Below, in pieces: positions 44,690 through 53,562 of a DNA stretch of 64,000 bases (position 1 is the first letter of the stretch; every line of letters starts with the position of its first letter). The notes beneath the pieces were generated by a model. That model had not been told where the DNA came from, did not search any database, and saw only the letters and a program-made list of their open reading frames with translations. The translations under genes were made by a program, and so were the position numbers. This DNA comes from BTUB01 sp963836585 (GTDB lineage: Bacteria > Babelota > Babeliae > Babelales > Vermiphilaceae), in the NCBI GenBank assembly GCA_963836585.1, contig CAWIJV010000001.1, positions 420,553 to 484,552 of the forward strand, read 5' to 3'.

Positions 44690-45544
44690 TTATCTTGTCT
44701 CCATTTGTTTTCTTTTTGCAGATTCTTCTGCTATAAGTTTGGCTATATCAGTATGGCCATTCTCTAAAGCAAGAGAATATGCGGTTTGCCCCGGCATATT
44801 TTTGGCATCTGGATTTGCATTAGCTCTTAAAAGCATTTTGACTATCAAGTCTGATCCTTTAACGACAGCAAACATAAGAGGAGTGTAGCCAGAAAGATTG
44901 GGAATATTTGGATCCGCACCGGCAGCTAGAAGACGTTCGACCATGGCTGACCGATCATAACGGCCACCTGAAATCATCGCAGTAACAAGAGGAGGTTCTT
45001 CACGTTCATTTAAAATATTCGGATTTACTCCGGCAGCCAGAAGACGTTTGACTGTTGCCCAATCATCTTTCCTAATCGCCTCGTGCAACATTTTACTATT
45101 TTCTATTTGCTCAGCAGTTGACGGTTTCAAAGGTGGTTGAGGTGCTGGATAAGCAGGTGGAGATGGCTTGTACGTTGAGGGGGCAGATGGCACAACTTTA
45201 AGCGCACTATCATAGATAGCTCGTTTTTCCTGGTCGCCTAAAATCTCATAAGCCTCACCTATTTCTTTAAAACGATTTTCAGCCTCTTTTTTAAATTGAT
45301 CAAGCTGTTTCTGAGAAATTTCTCCGCTTTTTAATGCGGTAGAATATTTTTGAACAATCTTATCCGGATGTAATTGGAGCGCTAACCTTCTATACGCTTT
45401 GATTATATCATCTGATGTCGCCGACGGGGCTACTTCCAGAATCGAATAATAATTCTTTATAGGCGTTATGCTTAGTTGCATGGCAAAAAGTTGCCCACCG
45501 ATAACCATGCTCAACATTATTAGTCTATTATTCAATTTTTTCAA
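44690..45544 (-). CDS. Exported J-domain and ankyrin-repeat fusion protein
   Basis: 284 residues. Signal peptide MKKLNNRLIMLSMVIGGQLF(AM), a J domain at about 30-110 with the HPD triad at 59-61 (ALQLHPDKI) and EIGEAYEILGDQEKRAIYD, a Pro-rich linker (VPSAPSTYKPSPPAYPAP), then three to four ankyrin units (DDWATVKRLLAAGVNPNI; AMVERLLAAGADPNIPN; TPLMFAVVKGSDLIVKMLL; TAYSLALENGHTDIAKLI). J domains stimulate Hsp70 ATPase; an exported one has no bacterial Hsp70 to meet in the envelope, so a host Hsp70 is the natural suspect. Ends 12 bp after the gene on the other strand. Confidence 0.88.
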   Translation of the reverse strand: MKKLNNRLIMLSMVIGGQLFAMQLSITPIKNYYSILEVAPSATSDDIIKAYRRLALQLHPDKIVQKYSTALKSGEISQKQLDQFKKEAENRFKEIGEAYEILGDQEKRAIYDSALKVVPSAPSTYKPSPPAYPAPQPPLKPSTAEQIENSKMLHEAIRKDDWATVKRLLAAGVNPNILNEREEPPLVTAMISGGRYDRSAMVERLLAAGADPNIPNLSGYTPLMFAVVKGSDLIVKMLLRANANPDAKNMPGQTAYSLALENGHTDIAKLIAEESAKRKQMETR

Positions 45545-45744
45545 GATCTTCCCCCTTTGAAGAACATTAAAAAATAGAAAGCTTTATCTCATGCTTGCAA
45601 TTTTACCATGATTAAATAAGAAAAATCTCTAATTTTGTCGAAAACAATTAAAACTCCTGAGCTCAAATGGCTTTTTAGCAAAATGAATTTCGGCTTTAAA
45701 AATATCACGGCCTTTCCTTATAATTTAAATACAAAAAAAATGAG

Positions 45745-46770
45745 CTACAAAGGGCGCCCGAGCAGCCGAGAAAGTCTTGTGCGTTCTCCCGGGTGAAGCT
45801 GATTAATGTCTGCACCGTGTGAGAGTAGATATTCTGCTATATCTTCTAGCTCAAAGGTAATTGCTAATGTTAATGGTGTTGAATAATTGGCATCTCTTTC
45901 ATTAACATCTTCATGCTCTGCCTCGACCAGTCTTTTTACTTCAGCAAGATTACCACTAGCAACTGCCTGGGTTAAATAGGTACGGACACCTCTAGAAGCA
46001 CGCGGCCCGAACTCTCCATTCATAATATTTTTTATATTACCGGACATGGTATGATTGGTCGCCACAAAGCCTTTTTCTAGGAATAATTTTACATTGGCTC
46101 GCACTAGTTTTAATTCTTCAGGACTGCTGACGCCGGCATGCCATGTCCCGGCAAGATAGGTAGAAAATGTTTTTTCTTTTTGTTCAGGAGTGAAATTATT
46201 AAAGCTGTGAGATTTTAAATAGTTATATAAATCTTGGTAACTATCTGCCCCTAATTCTTTAACGGTGACAAAATCGGCAGGTGCTTCTTTGCCGGTGCTT
46301 ATCGGTGCACTTGGTGCCGGCTTTTTTGCCGGAGCGGGTATTTCCACAGGTTTTGGTGCGGCAGCCGGAGCCGGTTTTGACGTTACCGGTGCAGGCTTGG
46401 CAGTTGGCATAAGAGATGGCACGGGCTTTGCGGCTGGCTTTGCAGTGCGGGCTTGCACCAGTTCTTGTTCACTTTTGGGGTGAAAACGCGCACCGTACTG
46501 CTGAAGGAGTTGTGCGATGTCTAAAGCCTTTTCTTGTTTGGCAGGATCTTTGGCTGCTATCATAGCGAAGCTGGTGTATGTGTAATATTCGCGAATATGT
46601 TGCTGCAGATTAGGATTAGCTTCCAGCAGCTGCTTGACGGTGCCATAATCGGCTTGCTTGATAGCGGCGCGAAACTGATCATCCAATCTTTCAGAAATCT
46701 TGGATTCCATGCCGTGCAGACTTGTCTGACTTGCGAGCGCCAGAACGATGGATAACGTAATTTTTTTCAT
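45745..46770 (-). CDS. Exported ankyrin-repeat protein with Pro/Ala-rich linker
   Basis: 341 residues. Signal peptide MKKITLSIVLALASQTSLHG, one ankyrin-like unit (ADYGTVKQLLEANPNLQQHI), a long Pro/Ala/Lys linker at about 110-165 (AKPAPVTSKPAPAAAPKPVE), an unassigned helical domain, and two C-terminal ankyrin units (GNLAEVKRLVEAEHEDVNER; STPLTLAITFELEDIAEYLL). The linker may span an envelope layer. Two insertion sequences sit just upstream of its start. Confidence 0.82.
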   Translation of the reverse strand: MKKITLSIVLALASQTSLHGMESKISERLDDQFRAAIKQADYGTVKQLLEANPNLQQHIREYYTYTSFAMIAAKDPAKQEKALDIAQLLQQYGARFHPKSEQELVQARTAKPAAKPVPSLMPTAKPAPVTSKPAPAAAPKPVEIPAPAKKPAPSAPISTGKEAPADFVTVKELGADSYQDLYNYLKSHSFNNFTPEQKEKTFSTYLAGTWHAGVSSPEELKLVRANVKLFLEKGFVATNHTMSGNIKNIMNGEFGPRASRGVRTYLTQAVASGNLAEVKRLVEAEHEDVNERDANYSTPLTLAITFELEDIAEYLLSHGADINQLHPGERTRLSRLLGRPL

Positions 46771-46852
46771 ACAGCTCCTTTGGATTTATAGTGATATTTT
46801 ATTCAAGAGTAGTCTATGGATAAGATGAACTTCAATAGTATGAGAAAAATAA

Positions 46853-48459
46853 CAGGAGCTCCCGCTAAGTAACGGTTTTTTTGAGAGATAAAGTTTGGTC
46901 AAAAATTCCCCAAAAAAGGAAATACGAGACCTATCTTCTCTCATACCCCCCCCCCGTAAATTACTAGTTTAATAAAAAACACGCTTCAAAACCCTAATAT
47001 TCCCCGAGCTGTAAATAATTTAGCTGCTATTGGTGATCGATTTGAGATCAATTTTTTTGTGGCCATAGGCCAGGGCGCTCCACAGAACTTCCCAGGATTC
47101 TACCAGATAATCCAAAGCCAATGCTCGCATTCTTTCCCAGAGATATTTCTTTTTCTTTTGTTTGCAAAGCGCCTTCTGAAAAAGGGCATCGCAAAGCTCT
47201 TGCGCTTGATCAATTAAAAAAGCCAGCATCATGAGCATGCCAAAGATGGTACTCAAATTTTTTTTGCCATGCCCAAAATTGTGCTCGAAGTGATAATTTT
47301 GGTTTTTAAGCGTGTTCAAGGTTTCATTCTCAATCTTCCATCGACATCTTCCTCCTCGCATAATGTCATGAACCGTAGCTTCAGAAATTTTCAGATCGGT
47401 TACCCAGCTGAAGCACTGCTTTTTTCCTTTGGACCCAATTTCGATATAATCCAGAAAATTTACTTTCACGTCAGGATGAGTGTCATTGAGCGGCACCCCA
47501 TTGCAAAAGCGATACTGATGAATGGCGCCGCCATCTTTGGCGCGATACTCAGATTCATTGCATATGCCACGGGTAAACTCAAATAATGCTTTATGATTAC
47601 CCGGTTTGGCCCCCAGTATGTATGAAATACCGGCATCCTCAAGCATTTTGATAAATGGCGCATTGCTGGTGATGCCATCGCCCAAGAAAATTATTTTTAA
47701 ATGCGGATGTTCTCTGCGAAGCCGCTCAATAAAACGCTTGGCAGCATTCAGCTCGCAGTCATTTTTGGTATCGCCGTCCGACTTCATGATTGGCTCAGGA
47801 GCCAAGGGGATCACCGTCTTCTGACCGGGATGGACCAGCGAACCGCATAACATTTGATGGTAGTAAGTTTTTGTGCCGTCTCGATGCTCTTTCACACAGC
47901 AATTTTCACAATGCACGGTGGAGGATGAAAAGAAACCGGTGCCATCGACTGAAAGCAGATAATAGCCATTGATAAATTGAAAGCCTTCCAGCGCTTTCCC
48001 TCGCTGAAGATGCGCAAAAATAGTTTTGAAAATAGGGCTAATTTCGTCCGGCTCAACTTCATCAACTCGCTCACGCATGTACGTATCACTGGGTACGTTT
48101 TGGATGTCATATAAATTTTTTAAATTGACATGCACCGTGTCCGGTTCATACATATGATTGTCAAATTGCAGGAGCGAAGGAAATTTGAGACTAAACATCG
48201 CAAATGCAGACATCAAGCAATCTTCGAGTGATATCGGATTGCTCCGATTACCTTTTATTTGGGGTGTTTTGGTCTTCTTGAATGCGCTACGGACAATGCG
48301 TATCATCCCCGTAGCAGAAAGATCTTTTCTTGGCTTTTCCATGGTCCACTTCCTATTCAAATTTTGATAGAGTGGCTACAGCATACCAAAAAAAGTTTAC
48401 GAAAATAAATTTTTACGAATGCGATACTAAAGGGTTGTTTTTGTTAGCGGGAGTTCCTG
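46853..48459 (-). mobile_element. Complete insertion sequence (DDE type) with 9-bp target duplication
   Basis: Terminal inverted repeats CAGGAGCTCCCGCTAA (46853-46868) and TTAGCGGGAGTTCCTG (48444-48459) match in 15 of 16 positions. The 9-bp direct repeat GAAAAATAA flanks both sides (46844-46852 and 48460-48468). The element is 1607 bp with one transposase gene, so it looks intact and recent. Confidence 0.92.
47020..48360 (-). CDS. Transposase, IS4-like DDE superfamily
   Basis: 446 residues. DDE-type residues are visible in LLSVDGTGFFSS (first D), IIFLGDGITSNAPF (second D) and the C-terminal RWKIENETLNTLKNQNYHFE, a Y/W-x2-E-N-E-type segment carrying the catalytic E, followed by HNFGHGKKNLS. 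The exact IS family would need a database comparison. Single ORF, no programmed frameshift needed. Confidence 0.88.
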   Translation of the reverse strand: MNRKWTMEKPRKDLSATGMIRIVRSAFKKTKTPQIKGNRSNPISLEDCLMSAFAMFSLKFPSLLQFDNHMYEPDTVHVNLKNLYDIQNVPSDTYMRERVDEVEPDEISPIFKTIFAHLQRGKALEGFQFINGYYLLSVDGTGFFSSSTVHCENCCVKEHRDGTKTYYHQMLCGSLVHPGQKTVIPLAPEPIMKSDGDTKNDCELNAAKRFIERLRREHPHLKIIFLGDGITSNAPFIKMLEDAGISYILGAKPGNHKALFEFTRGICNESEYRAKDGGAIHQYRFCNGVPLNDTHPDVKVNFLDYIEIGSKGKKQCFSWVTDLKISEATVHDIMRGGRCRWKIENETLNTLKNQNYHFEHNFGHGKKNLSTIFGMLMMLAFLIDQAQELCDALFQKALCKQKKKKYLWERMRALALDYLVESWEVLWSALAYGHKKIDLKSITNSS

Positions 48460-48474
48460 GAAAAATAAAAACAA

Positions 48475-49421
48475 GTCGAATTGTGAAATTAAATTGTTAA
48501 ACCTACGGTAAATTGGCTCAGATTTTTGAGCATGTAAGCCGCCAAGGCGGCTTTTACGTGCACTAAAAAGCTCTCAGCCGATCTTGCAAAGCTATGAAGC
48601 GCTTTTAGCCTATTTTTCAAATAGCTAAAAACCCCTTCAATCACCTGTCGCTGACTTAAATACTCCTCATAAAATTTGTTTAAATATGGGTCCATATTTT
48701 CCCGCTGTTTAAAGATACATTCCAAATCTTGTGCGCTTAATTTGTCTCGCAATTTTTGAGGACAGACATAGCCTTTATCCCCGATCAATTTGCCTTTGAT
48801 ATTCGCTATAAATGGCTCTATGGAAAGCAATTTTACATCATGAACATTGGCAGGAGTTATCATGCAAGAAACCACTTCCATGTTTCGATTAATGATGATG
48901 TGCAGCTTGAAGCCATAATAAAATCCGAAAATATTTTTGCCCATTTTTGCCCCAGATGCCCACTTTGGGCATTCGCTGGGATCAAAGTCACTCACGGGTA
49001 AGCACGTTGAATCAACAATATAAAGCCCCTTTTCCGGAGTCTGATTGAGTTGACACAAAATTCCTAACATGAGATCCAGGTACTCTGAAGTTGAGCGAAT
49101 TCCTCGAGTAAACTGCTCATAGCATGGCACATTTTTGAAATAATCAGTCCAGTAAGAAGTTACGTATTCATAAAGCTTTTTGTCTGTCTCAATGGAATCA
49201 AAATGCCCAATTAGTGTCATGGTAATCAACTCACTTTTTCGTAGCTTATTTTTTCTGCCTCGGCAAAACTTTTTGCCCATTTTTTGCTCAACTTGCTTGA
49301 CCACTTCATCAACTATGCAGTATAGTTCTACTATGTTTTTCAAGGATAACTCCCTCTTTTTGGTTTATTTTGGGAGTTATCCTACTTCTATTTTAAGCCT
49401 TTGTTAATTTCACAATTCGAC
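48475..49421 (-). mobile_element. Complete IS982-family element with 9-bp target duplication
   Basis: Perfect 18-bp inverted repeats GTCGAATTGTGAAATTAA (48475-48492) and TTAATTTCACAATTCGAC (49404-49421); target duplication TAAAAACAA on both sides (48466-48474, 49422-49430). Size 947 bp and one transposase of 284 residues fit IS982. Its left target copy overlaps the right target copy of the neighbouring element by 3 bp. Confidence 0.93.
48489..49343 (-). CDS. IS982-family transposase
   Basis: 284 residues. N-terminal helical region with CRGRKNKLRKSELITMTLIG, then the DDE core: IVDSTCLPVSDF (first D), GKLIGDKGYVCPQKLRDKL (second D) and RQVIEGVFSYLKNRLKAL (E). This arrangement, FKLHIIINRNMEVVSCMITP and the element's size match IS982. 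Frame intact. Confidence 0.92.
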   Translation of the reverse strand: MKNIVELYCIVDEVVKQVEQKMGKKFCRGRKNKLRKSELITMTLIGHFDSIETDKKLYEYVTSYWTDYFKNVPCYEQFTRGIRSTSEYLDLMLGILCQLNQTPEKGLYIVDSTCLPVSDFDPSECPKWASGAKMGKNIFGFYYGFKLHIIINRNMEVVSCMITPANVHDVKLLSIEPFIANIKGKLIGDKGYVCPQKLRDKLSAQDLECIFKQRENMDPYLNKFYEEYLSQRQVIEGVFSYLKNRLKALHSFARSAESFLVHVKAALAAYMLKNLSQFTVGLTI

Positions 49422-49500
49422 TAAAAACAATAATCTATTGTTTTTTGCCAAGCTCTTTGTTACGTTCAATTTCGTAAAAAGAATCACATAAAGGAGTATC

Positions 49501-50229
49501 ATGAAGTTTATGAAATTATCATTACTACTACTATTAGCCCTCACTATCAGCCCGGCACATCTTGCATCGGCAATGCAGCGGCCACTTCCTCAAGTAGCAG
49601 GATATCAAGCCGCAGGCATCGTGCCGTATGCAATTGATAAAGGCAAGGCATGGATATTAGTAGGTCTTGAACCGGCCCGCGCTAATGATGCCTTTGATTT
49701 TGGAGGCAAAAAAGATTCTCAAGATAATAATGACCCGCGATACACCGCAGCCCGCGAAGGCGCTGAAGAACTGCTGTTTATATATGATGAAACACCCGAA
49801 TCTTTTGAACGTCTCTTAGCTATTCATCAAAAACATGGCAAAACTTTTAGTCCACATGCTGCCAAATCAAGAACCTATGAACGTATCCTTGGCAAAATTA
49901 TAAAAGATGAAACCACCGGATTGCCGGCGCCATCAGTTTTGAACAATGGCTATTATATGAGCTATTTTGTAAGATTCAGCTATAGAGATGTCAATCAACT
50001 TTTTCAAGATAGAATTAAAAAATATGGTGGCCGCATCCCTCATGAATGGAAAGAAAAAGGCAAATTGGTGTGGCTTGCCGTTGATGATGTGAAGGCAGCG
50101 CTTAATAGCGCTCCAAATTCAAAAAACGTGGTAGTGCCAAGCGCTCAAGGCCCGGTCAAATTATGGTTTAGGGTTGCCGACTCGCTCAAAGATGCACTGA
50201 GAAATAATATATTTTCACAGCTAAAATAG
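49501..50229 (+). CDS. Exported Nudix-like hydrolase
   Basis: 242 residues. Signal peptide (LSLLLLLALTISPAHLASAM), then a domain with QAAGIVPYAIDKGKAWILVG, FDFGGKKDS and AAREGAEELLF. The R-E-x-x-E-E core of the Nudix box is present, but the spacing from GG to RE is longer than in the standard GX5EX7REUXEEXGU box, so activity is uncertain. An exported nucleotide-diphosphate hydrolase would have to act in the envelope or host. The ATG at 49501 follows AAAGGAG. Confidence 0.7.
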   Translation: MKFMKLSLLLLLALTISPAHLASAMQRPLPQVAGYQAAGIVPYAIDKGKAWILVGLEPARANDAFDFGGKKDSQDNNDPRYTAAREGAEELLFIYDETPESFERLLAIHQKHGKTFSPHAAKSRTYERILGKIIKDETTGLPAPSVLNNGYYMSYFVRFSYRDVNQLFQDRIKKYGGRIPHEWKEKGKLVWLAVDDVKAALNSAPNSKNVVVPSAQGPVKLWFRVADSLKDALRNNIFSQLK

Positions 50230-50290
50230 TTCAAAACATAATAGCTGAATTATCAGACATAAAAAGCAAACTCTTGTATGCTTCATGATC

Positions 50291-50401
50291 CCTTTGTTAT
50301 TTTGCATGTGACGAAAAAAATATAACAAAGGTATCGCCCTCCAAAATAACATACCTCACTCCTACCACATTTTGCGCCTACTCATCAAAGCAGGCGCAAA
50401 A
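50291..50401. terminator. Two hairpins between convergent genes
   Basis: CCTTTGTTAT (50291-50300) with ATAACAAAGG (50322-50331), and TTTTGCGCC (50370-50378) with GGCGCAAAA (50393-50401). Both are perfect stems in the gap between the Nudix gene (+) and pepA (-). Confidence 0.6.
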
Positions 50402-50438
50402 TCGAGCTATGAGCTTCAACAGCCATAAAAAAGATTTC

Positions 50439-51946
50439 TTACTTCCAGGTCATGGCAAGATCAACGAGCAAACGAACGCCATAGCCGGTTGCGCCATAGG
50501 GACGATAATAGGGCAAATCAGGCACATCAAAGGCGGTGCCGGCAATATCCAAGTGCGCCCAAGGAACCTCATCCACAAAATTCTGCAAGAATAATGCGGC
50601 CGTAATGGCGCCGGCCATATAGGTTTGGCTGCCAATATTGTTAATGTCAGCCACCGGTGTTCTAATTGCCGGCTTATAATCATCCGACAGTGGCAAGCGC
50701 CATACCCTATCGCCACTGCGATCGGCCGATTGATCAAGCTTTTCAACCAAATCATCATGATTGCTCATGAGCCCCGCATAAAACGGCCCGAGCGCTGCGC
50801 ACAAGAACCGGTAAGGGTTGCCACATCAATAATCGCATCCGGCTTATAATGCTTTACCACATAGGCTAAAGCATCGGCTAAAATTAGGCGCCCTTCCGCA
50901 TCGGTATTTTTAATTTCGGCAGTTTTGCCATTGTAAAAGCGTACAATGTCGCCCGGCTTGGCTGCTTTTCCACTCGGCAAATTTTCTGACAACGGCGTGA
51001 TGCCCACCACATTAATATCCGGCTTCAGTTGCGCGATTGCTGCCATCGTAGCAATCACGGCCGCTGCGCCCGACATATCTTCTTTCATCGTCTCCATGCT
51101 GTTTGCCGGCTTGATGCTCAAGCCACCTGAATCGAAGGTGATTCCTTTGCCCACAAACGCGACAGTCGGCGCATTTTTTTTGCCCGATTTATATTCCATA
51201 ATCACAAGCTTGCAATCTACATCCGATCCGCGCGAAACGGCTCCAACCCGCCCATGCCCATTTTGATAATCTGCTTTTTCATCAAATGCGGTATATTTAA
51301 GGCCAAATTCTTTGGCAATTTTTTGCGCTTTGGTTGCTAAATCGGTTGGATAAAGCACCGTTGGTGGTAAATCGATCCAGTGGCGGGCTTTATTTACTGA
51401 TGTGGCAATAATGTGGCCATTTTTCACCCCTTCTTCCACCTCTTTTTTATTGAGATCGTCATACAGAAGCACAATGGTTCTATCTTCAATCACGTGGCGA
51501 TTAGGATCGGTAATATATTCATCAAAATGATAGGAAGCAACATCCACCATCATGGCAGTTTGCCCGGCAACATAGGCAGTAGTCGCCTCAAATAGTGAAG
51601 GGCTTGGCAGATCAAATGCCACTGATTCAACCTTAATCTCTTCCATAATGCGCATCAATTTGCCCACCACGCGGCGATAATTTTCAAAATCAGATTTAGC
51701 GTGGGCACGTTTGCCCATGCCGATCAGAATTAAATAGGAGACTTCTTTGCCCTGGCTGTAGGGAATCACAATATGGGAAAGCAGACTGCCGGTAAATTTT
51801 CTTTCTGCAATCAGCTGATGCAATGCGGGGAACAGTTTTATAAACGGCGCAAGAAGCGTGGGATTAAAATCATGCTCCACAATGAGCGCCTTCGCGCTGG
51901 CGCCTGCTTGCGCAAGAGAAGCATTACTTACGGAAATGGAAACCAT
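50439..51946 (-). pseudogene. pepA: Cytosol (leucyl) aminopeptidase PepA, frameshifted
   Basis: M17 metallo-aminopeptidase. From ATG at 51946 (AAAGGA site) the sequence has the N-terminal domain, then the metal-binding KGITFDSGGLSIKP, MKEDMSGAAAV and the family signature NTDAEGRLILADAL. After DVATLTGSC the frame is lost (about 50797-50801) and the -1 frame continues with AALGPFYAGLMSNHDDLVEK to the normal end. Family alignment (TGxCxxALG) indicates one missing base in TGTGCGCAGCG on the coding strand. No second copy seen. Confidence 0.9.
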
Positions 51947-52052
51947 CAAAAATCCTTTGATTAAAATACTTTGTAGTATTTTATCAAATTTGCGCTAAAA
52001 CTTCATCCGGATCTTCGATCATCTTTTGCAAATGAACATCATTAAGTGATCC

Positions 52053-53107
52053 TCATACTACCTTATCCATAAATCCGCGAATCTCTTTAATATATTTTTC
52101 CGGATTATAAAAGTAGGAATCAAAATGGCGGCGGCCATTGGTGAGCCATAGCTCTTTATAGGCGCAACCGGCGCTCTCATACACCGCTTTTATTGCGTAG
52201 ACAGAAATTTTTTCATCATTTTTACAGTGAATAAAGAACAGGGACATGAATATTGTGCGCAGAAAGTGCGGGATTGATAGGATACATTCGAATATCAATA
52301 TTTTTAACCTCGAGAGTGGCAACTGCTTTAAGAAGATTTTTAATCATCGACTGCACATACGGGTGAAATGCGTATTTTTGCAGCAACGAGCAGGCGGGCA
52401 CACTAAAATCATATCCCAGAAAACTAAATTGAATATTCTTGTAAACTATGCTTTATGATATTTTCACTCGAATCAAACGGGCAATCCAAAACCATCGCGC
52501 TAAACAGTGAAGGATCTTTTGCTTGCGCCTCAATGGCCGCCACGGCTCCCATAGAAAATCCATACACCATAATCGGCGTTTCTTTTAAATGCTCATGATT
52601 TTTGAGAAAGTATGCGGCGGTGATCACATCCAGAGATTCGTCTCTGCCAAAGGTGCAGCGTTGGCCCTCGGAGTTTTCCCCATGGGCCCGAAAATCAAAG
52701 GTCATAAAATTGTATTTGCCCTGCGGGAACATGTGGCGCAAAAAACCCACATCAAATTTATCACACATAAAGCCATGGCAAATCAAGATGGTGGCTTGGG
52801 CATTGGGGTAACGCACAAGTCGGCCATAGCGGATAATCTTTTCGGCAGAATTGGCTTTTTTGGGAACATGCAAGGCAATATGCTCAACCGTTGCTTGAGG
52901 GATGGCTCGGGTATTTTGGGCAACCGTGGCCCCATACTCACTCACATTGGTGTAAACCGGGGTAAGCGCCGGGTTAAAAACATAGGTAAAATCGCTCTTT
53001 TTCTCGGCAATCAACGGCTGTTTTTTGCCAATAAGAACAATCACCCCCAAGGCGATAATCACAACGGTACTGGTAATGAGTTTGGCAATCTGCTGCGCGC
53101 GTGCCAT
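52053..53107 (-). pseudogene. Membrane-anchored alpha/beta hydrolase, two frameshifts
   Basis: From ATG at 53107 (perfect AGGGAGAA site) an N-terminal anchor (ITSTVVIIALGVIVLIG) precedes an alpha/beta-hydrolase fold: ATILICHGFMCDKF (oxyanion region), FDFRAHGENS and the nucleophile elbow GFSMGAVAAIEA. The frame breaks at TAG near 52442; the next frame reads FSFLGYDFSVPACSLLQKYA ... NIHVPVL, and after a second break near 52230 a third frame reads FIHCKNDEKIS ... NGRRHFDSYFY with the catalytic Asp and His. The three pieces together make one complete hydrolase of the BAAT/dienelactone-like sort. Substrate unknown. Confidence 0.8.
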
Positions 53108-53196
53108 GAGCTTCTCCCTAATTTCCTTTATATCTTCATTAGGAAGCATAGCACTCATATTTTCTATTTGCAATAATTTGAGAAAATATTGTCTTT

Positions 53197-53562
53197 TTAC
53201 TCCGCCGGCGATTGGCCCACCAGTTGGGCCGCGATATCTTGCAGCTCTTTTTTGCCCATCTCAGTAGTGAATCTGCCGGCCAAGGAGCCATCTTTAAAGG
53301 TTAAAATGCACGGAATTTTGGTCACATGATATTTGGTGGCCAGATCAGGCACCGCGCTGATATCCACTGACGCAAAAAATGCCAAATCCTTAAATTCCTG
53401 CGAAACAGCCTTAAAATGGGGCAGCATCTGCATGCAGGTTGGGCAGTAATCAGCATAAAAATCAACCATTATCGGCAGCTTGGTCTCCTGCAAGATCTTT
53501 TCAAACTCATCCGCGCAGGCTACATGGGTAACTAGTGACGGAATAATCCGCACTGAGGCCAC
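53197..53562 (-). CDS. Thioredoxin-domain protein
   Basis: 121 residues from GTG at 53562. Active-site region DFYADYCPTCMQMLPHF: the CxxC is CPTC instead of CGPC; KIPCILTF with the cis-proline follows. The first 20 residues look like a linker (VRIIPSLVTHVACADEFEK). It overlaps the end of trxB, and in the frame before the GTG the reading continues upstream (VCDTQVASVRI), so the two may be one TrxB-Trx fusion separated by another frameshift, or two coupled genes. Confidence 0.82.
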   Translation of the reverse strand: MASVRIIPSLVTHVACADEFEKILQETKLPIMVDFYADYCPTCMQMLPHFKAVSQEFKDLAFFASVDISAVPDLATKYHVTKIPCILTFKDGSLAGRFTTEMGKKELQDIAAQLVGQSPAE

